A stretch of DNA of 64,000 nt from Streptomyces antnestii (GCF_004005495.1 NZ_RZYA01000018.1:1-64000); one strand, 5' to 3'. Positions 8,239 to 17,183 are shown, counted from the first letter of the stretch. Translations and numbers: made by a program. The notes: generated from the sequence alone by a model not told the origin.

Positions 8239-8617
8239 CGGCGTGGGCTCCTGTCCATACGTTCCGTGCGCGGGCGGCGGCGTCAACCGAAACAACGCCG
8301 CCATTCCACGAGCGGACACGGGACAGGGCGGACCATCGTCGGCGGGGCGGCCGGAGAGGCAATTCCCCAGGTCCGGGGCGGGCAATTCCCGGGGCTCTTC
8401 CCGCGCCTCCGATCGCGTGCCCGGTACGCCCTTCCTCCCACGTCAGGTGGCTCCCCGCCGCCGTCGGATTTCACGCTTCATGCCCCGGGAGCGAGGCCCG
8501 CCAATTAGAGTGGGGGGACCTTTGGGCTCCGTGCACCAAGGGCGATACCGGGGGCGAATTCGAACACCGTTATGCGAACGCCCTTATGCGCATGCCCTCA
8601 GGCGGAATTCACCGCGC
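8239..8617. other. 379-bp gap without a gene
   Basis: No open frame here shows Streptomyces codon bias together with a ribosome site. It contains a perfect 8-bp dyad (GGCGGCGT ... ACGCCGCC, around 8276-8302) near the start of the small gene to its left, a TAGAGT -10-like hexamer on the plus strand around 8505, and short direct repeats of CTTATGCG just beyond the 3' end of the FadR-type gene. A leader, terminator or small RNA is possible but unproven. Confidence 0.4.
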
Positions 8618-9352
8618 TCACTCGACGCCTCTCGTCTCCTGTTCCGCGCGGGCCTCGATGCCGCGGAAGTGGTGGGCCATGGCGCGCTGCGCGCCGGGGG
8701 CGTCCTGGGCGCGCAGGGCCGTGACGATGTCCCGGTGCCGGCCGACGGTCACCTCGGGGGCGGGGTCGCTGGACCAGGAGCGCGCGCCGGCGACCCGGTC
8801 GAAGACGTGCCAGAACGCGCCGAGGAGCTGCGGGATCAGCTCGTTGCCGAGGGAACGGTAGAGCGTTTCGTGGAAGTCCCGGTCGAGGTCGGCGAAGGGT
8901 TCGTCGGCGGCGCCCGCCGTCGCCATCCGGCGCACGATGTCGTCGAGGCGGTCGAGGATCTCGGGCGGGAGCGGGGCCGCCGCGACCCGGCGGATCAGGC
9001 CTTCCTCCAGGATCTCGCGCACCTGGAGGATCTCGGCGAGGGCGTGGGCGTCGGCGGCGGGCCGCAGCAGGGTGCGGAAGGTGAGGCCGTCGGCGAGGGG
9101 GGTGAGGGAGGCCTGGCCGACGTAGGTGCCGTAGCCGTGTCTGATCTCGACGATGTCGAGTGCCTGGAGGGCCTTGAGGGCCTCGCGTACGGAGTTCCTG
9201 CTGACGCCGAGCGACTCCATGAGCTCGGCCTCGGTGGGCAGCAGTTCGCCGGGCTTCAGGCCGCTGTCCAGGATGAGCTGGGTGACCGCGCGCTGGACCT
9301 GGTGGCTGACCCGGTGGTGACGTATCGCCGGGTTCCTGGGCTCCTCAGACAT
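8618..9352 (-). CDS. FadR-subfamily GntR transcriptional regulator
   Basis: DNA-binding regulator, probably a ligand-released repressor of the divergent transport/aldolase operon. The first 75 residues or so are the GntR winged helix (PTEAELMESLGVSRNSVREA and a wing HGYGTYVG). The remainder is the helical FCD ligand domain with DFHETLYRSLGN and a late RHRDIVTALRAQDA motif whose Asp and His residues usually bind a metal that helps hold a carboxylate ligand. Several upstream in-frame starts exist; the ATG at 9352 was chosen because the family alignment begins there, but an ATG at 9361 is equally possible and neither has a clear ribosome site. The position beside a DHDPS/NAL-family aldolase suggests a sugar-acid or related carboxylate as inducer (inference). 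Confidence 0.9.
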   Translation of the reverse strand: MSEEPRNPAIRHHRVSHQVQRAVTQLILDSGLKPGELLPTEAELMESLGVSRNSVREALKALQALDIVEIRHGYGTYVGQASLTPLADGLTFRTLLRPAADAHALAEILQVREILEEGLIRRVAAAPLPPEILDRLDDIVRRMATAGAADEPFADLDRDFHETLYRSLGNELIPQLLGAFWHVFDRVAGARSWSSDPAPEVTVGRHRDIVTALRAQDAPGAQRAMAHHFRGIEARAEQETRGVE

Positions 9353-9431
9353 GCGCCGCATCGTAGGCGCACCGGACGTCCCACGTCCCATGTCGGGACG
9401 CGACTTCTTCCGCCGCACCCCGCGCGATCTC

Positions 9432-9460
9432 TTGACCGGCCCCCTCGGCGCTCCTATGGT
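9432..9460 (+). promoter_or_regulatory. Promoter of the ABC transporter/aldolase operon
   Basis: TTGACC (9432-9437) and TATGGT (9455-9460) with 17-bp spacing form a good vegetative-type promoter facing the substrate-binding protein gene. TGGT and ACCA half-sites with a 10-bp spacer overlap the -10 and the predicted start, a plausible but unproven operator for the divergent FadR-type regulator. Confidence 0.6.
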
Positions 9461-9522
9461 CACGTCGGCTACCAAGACGTAGGACGTTGGATCTCCCGGG
9501 CATCTTCCTCTCTGGAGGCACC

Positions 9523-11151
9523 ATGACCGACCACGACCCGACCGGCCGCCGTTCCTTCCTCAAGTACTCCGGCGCCCTCGGCGCGGCCGCTGCCCTCTCC
9601 ACCTCCTTGTCGGCCTGTTCGTCGGGGCCGAAGTCCACGAACGACACGGGCGGCGGGGGCGGCAAGGGCGGCGGCTCCTCGCTGACCGCGGTGATCGGCT
9701 ACGGCAACGACGGCAGCTGGGACCCGACGCAGACCGCGTCGGCGTTCTGCATGGCCGGCAACCAGCACATCTACGAGGGCCTTCTCGACACCGACCCGAT
9801 CACGCGCGAGCCCTACGCGGCGCTCGCCACGAAGATCCCGTCCGACGCCGAACTCGCCTCCACGTCCTGGAAGTTCACCCTGCGCGCGGGCGCCACGTGG
9901 CACGACGGGAAGCCCGTCACCGCGGACGACGTCGTGTTCGTCTTCGACCGGATCCTCGACCCGGGCACGCAGTCGCTCGCCAAGGGCTTCTTCGAGAGCT
10001 GGCTGAAGGAGGTAAGGAAGACGGGCGACGACTCGGTCGAGCTGATGCTGAAGTTCCCGTTCCCCGACGGGGCCGCGCGGCTGACCCTCGCCAAGATCAT
10101 GCCGAAGCACGTGTTCTCGAAGCCGGGCGCGTGGGACGAGGCGACCAAGGGCAAGGCGGTGGGCTCGGGCCCGTACCGGCAGACCTCGCACCAGCCGAAG
10201 ACGAACACCACCTTCGAGGCGTTCGAGGCCTACAACGGGCCGCGCAAGCCCTCGTTCAGGAAGATGAACTGGCTGACCATCGTGGACGCGGCGCCCCGCG
10301 TCGCGAAGATCTCGGGCGGCAGCGCCGACGCGCAGATCGCGGACAACATCCCGTACGCCAACATCGGGCAGCTGAAGAAGGGCGGGCTCACCGTCGAGGG
10401 CGGGGCCGGGATGAACAACCTCTTCCTGATGTTCAACACGGCGCACAAGCCGTTCGACGACGTGCGGGTGCGCCAGGCCCTGCACTACGCGATCGACAAG
10501 CAGAAGATGATCGAGGTGGCGCTCAGGGGGCACGGGAAGGCGGCCAGTTCGTTCCTGAACGAGGGCAATCCCGATCATCGGCCGGCGAAGACGGTGTACG
10601 ACTACGACCCCGGGAAGGCGAAGAAGCTCCTCAAGGAGGCCGGGGTCAGCGGACTCACCGTCACCCTCACGTCCAACAACGTGTCCTGGATCGTGGACTG
10701 CCTGCCGACGATCAAGGCCTCGTGGGACGCGATCGGCGTGAAGACCACGCTCGACCCGCAGGAGACCACGGCCGTCTTCACGAAGCTGGACCAGAAGAAG
10801 GACTACCAGATCGTGGCGGCCGCCTCGAACCCCAACCAGTTCGGGCTCGACGCCGACCTGATCATGCACTACAACTACGGCCCCCAGAACGTGTGGATGG
10901 GCTACGCGCGCTGGGCGGGCAACTCCGAAGCCAAGCACCTCTTCAAGCTGATGGACCAGGCCACCCAGGAGCCGGACCCGGCGAAGAAGAAGACGATGAT
11001 CCAGGAGTACATCGACATCGTCGCCGAGCAGGCCGTGCTCTACCCGGTCGTGCACAACGAGCTGATGACGGCCTGGGACCCCAAGAAGATCAGCGGCGTG
11101 CGGGCGCAGCCCTACCCCGGGATCAACGTCCTGCAGGCCAAGCCCGCGTAA
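9523..11151 (+). CDS. ABC transporter substrate-binding lipoprotein, family 5 (peptide/opine type)
   Basis: Exported solute-binding protein of the oligopeptide/nickel (SBP family 5) type, 542 residues. The N-terminus combines a twin-arginine motif (GRRSFLKYS) with a lipobox (LSAC), so it is probably exported folded by Tat and then lipidated. Family features are a Trp/Asp-rich early region, FTLRAGATWHDGKPVTADDV near residue 110, and VRQALHYAIDKQKMI in the middle. GGAGG lies just upstream of the ATG. It is first in a rightward operon with two permease domains, two ATPases and an aldolase-family enzyme. The aldolase and the FadR-type regulator suggest a small organic acid or amino-sugar conjugate rather than generic peptides, but the ligand cannot be read from the sequence. 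Confidence 0.92.
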   Translation: MTDHDPTGRRSFLKYSGALGAAAALSTSLSACSSGPKSTNDTGGGGGKGGGSSLTAVIGYGNDGSWDPTQTASAFCMAGNQHIYEGLLDTDPITREPYAALATKIPSDAELASTSWKFTLRAGATWHDGKPVTADDVVFVFDRILDPGTQSLAKGFFESWLKEVRKTGDDSVELMLKFPFPDGAARLTLAKIMPKHVFSKPGAWDEATKGKAVGSGPYRQTSHQPKTNTTFEAFEAYNGPRKPSFRKMNWLTIVDAAPRVAKISGGSADAQIADNIPYANIGQLKKGGLTVEGGAGMNNLFLMFNTAHKPFDDVRVRQALHYAIDKQKMIEVALRGHGKAASSFLNEGNPDHRPAKTVYDYDPGKAKKLLKEAGVSGLTVTLTSNNVSWIVDCLPTIKASWDAIGVKTTLDPQETTAVFTKLDQKKDYQIVAAASNPNQFGLDADLIMHYNYGPQNVWMGYARWAGNSEAKHLFKLMDQATQEPDPAKKKTMIQEYIDIVAEQAVLYPVVHNELMTAWDPKKISGVRAQPYPGINVLQAKPA

Positions 11152-11181
11152 CGCGGCCTTCTCGCAAGGGAGTTCGCGCCC

Positions 11182-12141
11182 GTGGCTGTGATCGCCAGAA
11201 TTCTGGCCCGCCGACTGGTCCTGCTCGTACCGCTGCTGCTCGGCATCGTCCTGTTCGTCTTCCTCGTAATGCGGTTCTCGGACAGCGACCCGGCGTCGGC
11301 GTTCTTCCAGGGCGCCAACCCGACACCGCGGCAGCTGCACGACTTCCGGGAGCGCAACGGGCTGCTCGATCCGCTGCCGGTGCGCTACTTCCACTTCGTG
11401 GGCGATCTCGTCCGGGGTGACATGGGCATCAGCGTCCTGACCCGGCAGCCGGTGGCCGACCAGGTGACCACCGCGCTGCCGCTGACGCTCCAACTGACGT
11501 TCCTGGGGCTCGCGGTCGCGGTCGTCGTGTCCCTGGTGCTCGGGGTCACGGCGGCCATCCACCGCGACCGGCTCGCCGACCAGATCATCCGCGTGGTGTC
11601 CCTGACGGGGGTCGCGGCGCCCGGGTTCTGGCTGGCGCTGCTGATGATCCAGTACCTGGCGGTCGGAGAGGGCTGGTTCCCGACGGGCGGCTACGTCAAC
11701 CCGGCGGACTCCTTCACCGGCTGGCTCCGGTGCATGACGCTCCCGGCGCTCTCGCTCTCCCTGCCGGTCGCCGCGCAGCTCACCCGCATCGTGCGGACGG
11801 CGGTGGTCGAGGAGCTGGACAAGGACTACGTCCGTACGGCGATCGGCAGCGGGCTGCCGCCGGTCGTCGTGGTGGGGCGCAACGTGCTGCGCAACGCCCT
11901 GATCAATCCGCTGACCGTGCTCGGACTTCGGGTCGGCTATCTGCTGGGCGGGGCGGTCGTCGTGGAGACGATCTTCTCCCTGCCGGGGATGGGGAAGCTG
12001 ATGATCGACGCGGTGAAGAACGGGGACCCGGCGGTGGTGCAGGGCGTCGTCCTGACGACGGCGGTCGGGTTCGTCGTCGTCAACCTCGCCATCGACATCC
12101 TGTACCTGATGGTCAACCCGAGGCTGAGGGGGGCGCCGTGA
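11182..12141 (+). CDS. ABC transporter permease, DppB/OppB type
   Basis: First membrane subunit of the importer; 319 residues with six predicted helices. The N-terminal helix ILARRLVLLVPLLLGIVLF and the following GANPTPRQLHDFRERNGL are typical of the DppB class. The EAA-type coupling loop that contacts the ATPase is seen at DYVRTAIGSGLPPVVVVGRN near residue 220. The GTG start is 30 bp after the binding-protein stop. It precedes the fused permease-ATPase gene, from which it is separated by a 100-bp spacer containing a dispersed repeat. Confidence 0.93.
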   Translation: MAVIARILARRLVLLVPLLLGIVLFVFLVMRFSDSDPASAFFQGANPTPRQLHDFRERNGLLDPLPVRYFHFVGDLVRGDMGISVLTRQPVADQVTTALPLTLQLTFLGLAVAVVVSLVLGVTAAIHRDRLADQIIRVVSLTGVAAPGFWLALLMIQYLAVGEGWFPTGGYVNPADSFTGWLRCMTLPALSLSLPVAAQLTRIVRTAVVEELDKDYVRTAIGSGLPPVVVVGRNVLRNALINPLTVLGLRVGYLLGGAVVVETIFSLPGMGKLMIDAVKNGDPAVVQGVVLTTAVGFVVVNLAIDILYLMVNPRLRGAP

Positions 12142-12164
12142 CTGCGTCGCTGCCGGTCCAACGC

Positions 12165-12196
12165 CTCGGGGCTCCGCCCCGGACCCCGCTCCTCAA
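12165..12196 (+). repeat. Dispersed extragenic repeat, copy 1 (perfect 32-bp partner at 25302-25333)
   Basis: This 32-bp stretch inside the transporter operon is, base for base, the reverse complement of 25302-25333. It contains a hairpin-forming GGGGCTCCGCCCC core followed by CGCTCCTCAA. Elements of this kind are scattered between Streptomyces genes. Here it sits within an operon, where it could act as a partial terminator or mRNA-processing site. Confidence 0.85.
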
Positions 12197-12241
12197 ACTC
12201 CCCCAGACGCCGTCCGGGGGGACCCCCAAGGGGCTGAAAGA

Positions 12242-14233
12242 ATGCTGACCCCAACCCGCAAGGCGCTCGCCGAAACGCTGTCCCGCCCCGGTATCCGGCT
12301 GCGTTCCCCGCGCCGGCTCCCCCCGCTCTCCCGGGTCGCGGTCGGCGTCGTCGGTGTCGTCGTCCTCGTGGCGCTGTTCGCGCCGCTGCTCGCGCCGCAC
12401 GATCCGCTCGACCAGCAGCCGCAGACCGACGGCACCGGGCATCCGTCGGGCAGCCACTGGATGGGCCAGGACAGCCTGGGCCGCGACATCCTCAGCCGGC
12501 TGATGTACGGGGCGCGCTGGTCGCTGGCGATCGGGCTCGGCGCGACGCTGCTCGCGCTCGTGGCGGGCGCGGTGCTCGGCGCGGTCGCGGCCACGTCGCG
12601 CAAGGCGGTCGACGAGACGCTGATGCGCTGCCTCGACGTCGTGATGGCGTTCCCCGGGATCGCTCTCGCGGCGGTCCTCGTCGCCGTGTTCGGCGGCGGC
12701 ATCCCGGTACTGATCTGCGCGATCGCGTTCCTGTTCACCCCGCCGATCGCCCGGGTCGTCCGGGCCAACGTGCTGGACCAGTACGGCGAGGACTACGTGA
12801 CGGCCGAGCGGGTCGTCGGGGCGCGGACCCCGCACATCGTGCTCCGGCACGTGGCGATCAACTGCGCGGCGCCCGTCCTCGTCTTCTGCACGGTGCAGGT
12901 CGCGGAGGCCATCGTCTTCGAGGCGTCCCTGTCGTTCATCGGGGCGGGGGTGCGGCCGCCCGACCCGTCGTGGGGCAGCGTCATCGCGGACGGCAAGAAC
13001 ATGGTCCTGATCGGCGGCTGGTGGGCGACGGTCTTCCCGGGGCTGCTCATGCTGGTCACCGTGCTCGCGCTCAACATCCTCTCCGAGGGGGTCTCCGACG
13101 CGTGGGCCGCGCCCGCCGCGCGTGACGTGACCGGCGCGGAGGCGGACCGTCTCGAAGCGCCCGAGCCCGGCAGCGGCACCGTCCTCGAACTGCCCGGTCT
13201 CACGGAGGCCGCGGCCCGCCTGAGGTCCCGGGCCCGCCCCCTGCCCGAGGGCGAGCCCGTCCTCCAGGTCACCGGTCTCGCCATCGGTTTCGACGCGCGG
13301 CACGGCGGCGTGGACATCGTCGACGGCATCACGTTCGACGTGCGGCCCGGTGAAGTCCTCGGCCTGGTCGGCGAGTCGGGGTGCGGCAAGTCGCTGACCG
13401 CGCTGACGGTGATGGGGCTCGAACCCGAGGGGGCGCGGGTCCGGGGCCGGGTCACCTTCGACGGCCAGGAGCTGATCGGCCACCCGATGGGGGCGCGGCG
13501 CCGGCTCCTCGGGCACGACATGGCGATGATCTACCAGGACGCCCTGTCGTCCCTGAATCCGGCGATGACCGTGCGTTCCCAGCTCAAGCAGGTCGTACGG
13601 CGTGGTGGCCGGCGCACCCCGGCGGAGCTGCTCGACCTCGTGGGCCTCGACCCGGAGCGGACCCTGCGCAGCTATCCGCACGAGCTGTCGGGCGGCCAGC
13701 GTCAGCGCGTCCTGATCGCGATGGCCCTGTCGCGCAGCCCGAAGCTGATCGTCGCCGACGAGCCGACGACCGCGCTCGACGTGACCGTGCAGGCACAGGT
13801 CATCGAGCTGCTGCTGCGGCTCCGGGAGGAGCTGGGGTTCGCGCTGATCCTCGTCTCGCACGACCTGGCGCTCGTCGCGGACGTCACGGACCGGGTGGTC
13901 GTGATGTACGGCGGGCAGATCGTGGAGACGGGGGTGACGGCGGATCTTGTCGAGGCGCCGGCCCACCACTACACGCGGGGGCTGCTCGGTTCGGTCCTGT
14001 CGCTCGAGACGGCGGCGGAGCGGCTGACGCAGATCAGGGGCGTCGTGCCGTCGCCGGCGGACTTCCCGGCGGGCTGCCGGTTCGCGGACCGGTGCCCGAT
14101 GGCGAGCGAGGTGTGCCGGACGACGGCGCCCGGTCTGCTCGGCGGCCGGCGGCACGCGTCGGCCTGTCATCATCCGGCGGTGATCCCGCCGCCGGCGGTT
14201 CCGGCGCCCCGGGGAAGCGAGGCGGTGAATTGA
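12242..14233 (+). CDS. Fused ABC transporter permease (DppC type) and ATPase (DppD type)
   Basis: A single 663-residue protein joins two subunits that are normally separate. Residues about 1-290 are a DppC-type permease: N-terminal membrane helix, a GTDxxGRD-like segment (WMGQDSLGRDILSRLMYGAR), five further helices, and the coupling loop ERVVGARTPHIVLRHV. After a linker of about 45 residues an ATPase domain follows, with Walker A GESGCGKS near 377, signature LSGGQRQR near 483, Walker B LIVADEP near 503 and the C-terminal oligopeptide-transporter extension with its Cys cluster (CRFADRCPMASEVC). The frame is continuous with good codon bias throughout, so this is not a simple missed stop. It works with the DppB-type permease upstream and the second ATPase downstream. 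Fusion fixes the stoichiometry of permease to ATPase. Confidence 0.93.
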   Translation: MLTPTRKALAETLSRPGIRLRSPRRLPPLSRVAVGVVGVVVLVALFAPLLAPHDPLDQQPQTDGTGHPSGSHWMGQDSLGRDILSRLMYGARWSLAIGLGATLLALVAGAVLGAVAATSRKAVDETLMRCLDVVMAFPGIALAAVLVAVFGGGIPVLICAIAFLFTPPIARVVRANVLDQYGEDYVTAERVVGARTPHIVLRHVAINCAAPVLVFCTVQVAEAIVFEASLSFIGAGVRPPDPSWGSVIADGKNMVLIGGWWATVFPGLLMLVTVLALNILSEGVSDAWAAPAARDVTGAEADRLEAPEPGSGTVLELPGLTEAAARLRSRARPLPEGEPVLQVTGLAIGFDARHGGVDIVDGITFDVRPGEVLGLVGESGCGKSLTALTVMGLEPEGARVRGRVTFDGQELIGHPMGARRRLLGHDMAMIYQDALSSLNPAMTVRSQLKQVVRRGGRRTPAELLDLVGLDPERTLRSYPHELSGGQRQRVLIAMALSRSPKLIVADEPTTALDVTVQAQVIELLLRLREELGFALILVSHDLALVADVTDRVVVMYGGQIVETGVTADLVEAPAHHYTRGLLGSVLSLETAAERLTQIRGVVPSPADFPAGCRFADRCPMASEVCRTTAPGLLGGRRHASACHHPAVIPPPAVPAPRGSEAVN

Positions 14234-14424
14234 ATCCTCTCCCACCGGAGGCAAGAGATTCCTGGCTCACGCTGCCTGCGAGCCGACGGCCCAACAGGTC
14301 TTCCACGATCAACACCAGCCGGGTTGAAACCAGCCCGGATTTGCAACACATACACGGGAGATGCCACGTGCTTGGTTCTCGCGACGCGTCATCGAAGGGC
14401 CACGCTATCAACGGACGGCACCAA

Positions 14425-15429
14425 GTGACCACATCCGTGGTCGAGTTGAGGGACGCGCACGTGGTGCACCGGGCGCGCTCCGGCGGCATGTTCTCCCGTG
14501 ACCGGGTGTACGCGCTCACCGGCGCCGATCTGTCCGTGGCGCCCGGCGAGACGGTGGGCGTGGTGGGTGAGTCGGGGTGCGGCAAGTCGACGCTCGCCAA
14601 GGTCCTTGTGGGCGTGCAGCGGCCGACGTCGGGCACGGTCACCGTGGCCGGGCGCGACCTGTGGACCATGAAGCCGGGTGAGCGGCGCGCCACCGTCGGC
14701 GAGGGCGTCGGCATGATCTTCCAGGACCCGTCGACGGCCCTGAACCGGCGTCTCACCGTCCGCCAGATCCTGCGCGACCCTCTCGACGTCCACCGGCGCG
14801 GCACGCCGGCCGCCCGCGAGGAACGCGTACGGGAGCTGATGTCCCTGGTCGGTCTGCCGAAGGCGCTCGCGGGAGCGCTCCCCGGGCAGCTGTCGGGCGG
14901 GCAGCGCCAGCGCGTGGCCATCGCCCGCGCCCTCGCGCTCGAACCGGCCCTGGTCGTGGCGGACGAACCGACGAGCGCCCTCGACGTGTCGGTGCGGGCG
15001 CAGATCCTGAATCTGCTCCTCGATCTGAAGGAGCGCCTGGGGCTCGCCCTGGTGTTCGTCTCCCACGACATCCAGACCGTGCGGCGCATGAGCGACCGCG
15101 TGATCACGATGTATCTGGGCCGGATCGTGGAGGAGTCGCCGTCGGACGCCGTGCTCGACCGGGCCCGGCACCCGTACACGCGCGCGCTGTTCTCGGCGAC
15201 GCCCGGCCTGCTCGATCCGATCGATCCGATCCCACTGACCGGTCCGGTGCCGTCGGCGACGCGCCCGCCGAGCGGCTGCCCGTTCCGTACGCGGTGCTGG
15301 AAGGCCGACACGGTGTGCGCCGAGGCCATGCCGGGCTTCGAACGGGGCGGCGAGGGGCACCGGTTCCGCTGTCACCATCCCGTGCGCGAAGGCCAGTCGA
15401 CGCGCGAACTCGTCCAGGAGGTCCCGTGA
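14425..15429 (+). CDS. ABC transporter ATP-binding protein, DppF/OppF type
   Basis: Second ATPase of the importer, about 334 residues. Walker A is GESGCGKST, the signature LSGGQRQR, Walker B LVVADEP, and the H-loop VSHD. The C-terminal oligopeptide-type extension has the Cys cluster CPFRTRCWKADTVC. Two GTG starts compete: 14368, which has GGGAG seven bases upstream, and 14425, which I prefer because the extra 19 codons have poor third-position GC and do not resemble the family. The roughly 190 bp before it has no gene and could contain an internal promoter. The last bases overlap the start of the aldolase-family gene. Confidence 0.9.
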   Translation: MTTSVVELRDAHVVHRARSGGMFSRDRVYALTGADLSVAPGETVGVVGESGCGKSTLAKVLVGVQRPTSGTVTVAGRDLWTMKPGERRATVGEGVGMIFQDPSTALNRRLTVRQILRDPLDVHRRGTPAAREERVRELMSLVGLPKALAGALPGQLSGGQRQRVAIARALALEPALVVADEPTSALDVSVRAQILNLLLDLKERLGLALVFVSHDIQTVRRMSDRVITMYLGRIVEESPSDAVLDRARHPYTRALFSATPGLLDPIDPIPLTGPVPSATRPPSGCPFRTRCWKADTVCAEAMPGFERGGEGHRFRCHHPVREGQSTRELVQEVP

Positions 15430-16361
15430 CCCTGCCGTCCCCGCTGTCCGGAGTCGTCCCGCCCGTCTGCACTCCCCTGACCCCGGACAACGAGGTGGAT
15501 GTCGCCTCCCTCGTGCGCCTGGTCGACCACCTCGTCGCGGGTGGGGTCGACGGGCTCTTCGTGCTGGGCTCGTCGAGCGAGGCGGCGTTCCTGCCGGACC
15601 GGCACCGCGCGGTGGTCGTCGACACCGTCGTACGGCACGTGGCCGGGCAGCTGCCGGTCCTGGCGGGGGCGATCGACATGGCGACGCTGCGCGTGCTCGA
15701 CCACGCCCGTGCGGCGGCCGAGGCGGGCGCGGACGGGATCGTCGTCACCGCGCCCTTCTACACGCGCACCCACCCCGCGGAGATCGCCCGCCACTACCGG
15801 CTCGTCGCCGGACGCTGCGGTTTGCCGGTCTTCGCCTACGACCTGCCGGTGTCGGTGCACTCGAAGCTGGGCGCGGACCTCGTGCTCGGCCTGGCCGCCG
15901 AGGGGACGCTCGCCGGGCTCAAGGACTCCAGCGGTGACGAGGGCGCGTTCCGTGAGGTCGTGCTCGGGGCGCGCGCCCGCGGTGACATCTCGGGGTTCAG
16001 CGTCCTGACGGGGGCCGAGCTGACCGTGGACTCGGCGCTCGCGATGGGCGCGGACGGGGTGGTGCCGGGCCTCGGGAACGTCGATCCGGCGGGGTACGCG
16101 CGGCTGTACGCGTACTGCCGCGGCGGTGACCGGGAGCGGGCGCGGGTCGAGCAGGAGCGGCTGTGCGCGCTGTTCGGGATGGTGCGGGTGGGCGATCCGG
16201 CGCGGATGGGCGGGAGTTCGTCCGCGCTGGGGGCGTTCAAGGCGGCGCTGTTCCTGCGGGGCGTGATCGACTGCCCGGTGACGGCGGATCCGCAGATCCC
16301 GCTGTCGGCGGAGGAGGTCGGGCGGGTGGGGAAGTTCCTCGCGGCGGCGGGACTGCTGTAA
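15426..16361 (+). CDS. Dihydrodipicolinate synthase / N-acetylneuraminate lyase family aldolase
   Basis: Class I aldolase of about 311 residues using a Schiff-base lysine. The fold markers are an early GSSSEAAFL loop (the pyruvate-carboxylate binding segment), the catalytic Tyr region VFAYDLPV, and the lysine in GLKDSSGD near residue 165. This superfamily includes DapA, sialic acid lyase, 2-keto-3-deoxygluconate aldolase and 5-dehydro-4-deoxyglucarate dehydratase. Genetic linkage to a FadR regulator and a solute transporter, not to lysine synthesis genes, argues for a catabolic role on an imported compound. The GTG start overlaps the ATPase stop (GTGA), so it is translationally coupled to the transporter. 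Exact substrate unknown. Confidence 0.88.
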   Translation: MTLPSPLSGVVPPVCTPLTPDNEVDVASLVRLVDHLVAGGVDGLFVLGSSSEAAFLPDRHRAVVVDTVVRHVAGQLPVLAGAIDMATLRVLDHARAAAEAGADGIVVTAPFYTRTHPAEIARHYRLVAGRCGLPVFAYDLPVSVHSKLGADLVLGLAAEGTLAGLKDSSGDEGAFREVVLGARARGDISGFSVLTGAELTVDSALAMGADGVVPGLGNVDPAGYARLYAYCRGGDRERARVEQERLCALFGMVRVGDPARMGGSSSALGAFKAALFLRGVIDCPVTADPQIPLSAEEVGRVGKFLAAAGLL

Positions 16362-16389
16362 GGCCTGCCGTCAGGGCCAAGGCCTGCCG

Positions 16390-17136
16390 TCAGGAAGGGG
16401 TGCGGGCCGCTTCGAGGAGCTGGGACACCTCGTCGGTGCACATGGTCAGGGCGGCGCCCGCGGTGCTGAGGACGTCCCGCTCGGCCGGGGTGTACGGGCC
16501 GTCGGCGAGGGCGATCCTGGCGCCCTGGAGGAGGATCGACTCGCGTCCGGCGGGGGCGAGGTGCGGGGCGAGCGGGTCGAGGGCCTCGTGGAGTTCGATG
16601 GCGAGTCCGGCGCCGGGCCCGCAGTGTTCGGTGACGCGGCCCGCGTCGGTGATCAACGCCTCAACGAGTGCGGCGAGTCGGACGTCCGTACAGTCGTCGA
16701 AGCCCGCGCAGCGCAGGGTCGTGACGGCGGTCTCCAGGGCGGTGCGGGAGGAGACGCCGCCGGCGGAGAGGACCGCGAGGACGACGGTGTGGACGGCGTC
16801 GCGGAGCATCGCGGAGAAGCGGTGCGTGGTGGGGTGGTCGAGGACGTCGACGGCGAACCGGTCCTCGCAGGCCGCGCATTCGACGACGGGTCCTGTGGAG
16901 CCGCGCGGCACGAGCGGGACGCCGAGGAGCACGAAGCGGCGACGGCCGGTGCGGCGGCGGTAGTTGCGGTCGCCTCCGCAGCCGGGGCAGAAGAACTCCC
17001 CGTCGCCGACGGTGGTCCACGCGGTGCGGACGCCGGCGAGGCGCGGCAGCCGGGCTCCGGGACGTGGCGTACCGCCGGTACGGCTTTGCTGGTTCCTGGC
17101 GCCGTTACGAACGGTTCGTCCCCAATTCGGCAGCAC
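16390..17136 (-). CDS. Zinc-ribbon protein with TerB-like helical domain
   Basis: About 248 residues. An N-terminal zinc ribbon is evident: FFCPGCGG and, about 45 residues later, ECAACEDRF. The rest is helical and alanine-rich with acidic patches (FDDCTDVRLAAL, LADGPYTPAERDVL) reminiscent of the TerB/TerB-like domain, which binds metal in tellurite-resistance and stress systems. The GTG start at 17136 has GGAGG eight bases upstream; the frame extends further but without a ribosome site. It is transcribed leftward as its own unit just behind leuA. No direct evidence for tellurite resistance; the role is unknown. Confidence 0.75.
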   Translation of the reverse strand: MLPNWGRTVRNGARNQQSRTGGTPRPGARLPRLAGVRTAWTTVGDGEFFCPGCGGDRNYRRRTGRRRFVLLGVPLVPRGSTGPVVECAACEDRFAVDVLDHPTTHRFSAMLRDAVHTVVLAVLSAGGVSSRTALETAVTTLRCAGFDDCTDVRLAALVEALITDAGRVTEHCGPGAGLAIELHEALDPLAPHLAPAGRESILLQGARIALADGPYTPAERDVLSTAGAALTMCTDEVSQLLEAARTPS

Positions 17137-17183
17137 GTCGCACACCTCCGTAACAGCCCAGCAACATCGCAGGGTTGGGCGTG

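Noticed and set aside
9469..11562. Very long open frame antisense to the substrate-binding protein and permease genes
   Set aside because: High GC gives long shadow frames. It lacks a ribosome site and family motifs and overlaps genes with clear domains.
12113..14254. 713-codon minus-strand frame over the fused transporter gene
   Set aside because: Shadow of a gene with strong domain evidence on the other strand.
15426..16361. Annotation as dapA of lysine biosynthesis
   Set aside because: It is coupled to a transporter and a FadR-type regulator, not to lysine genes, so only the superfamily name is used.
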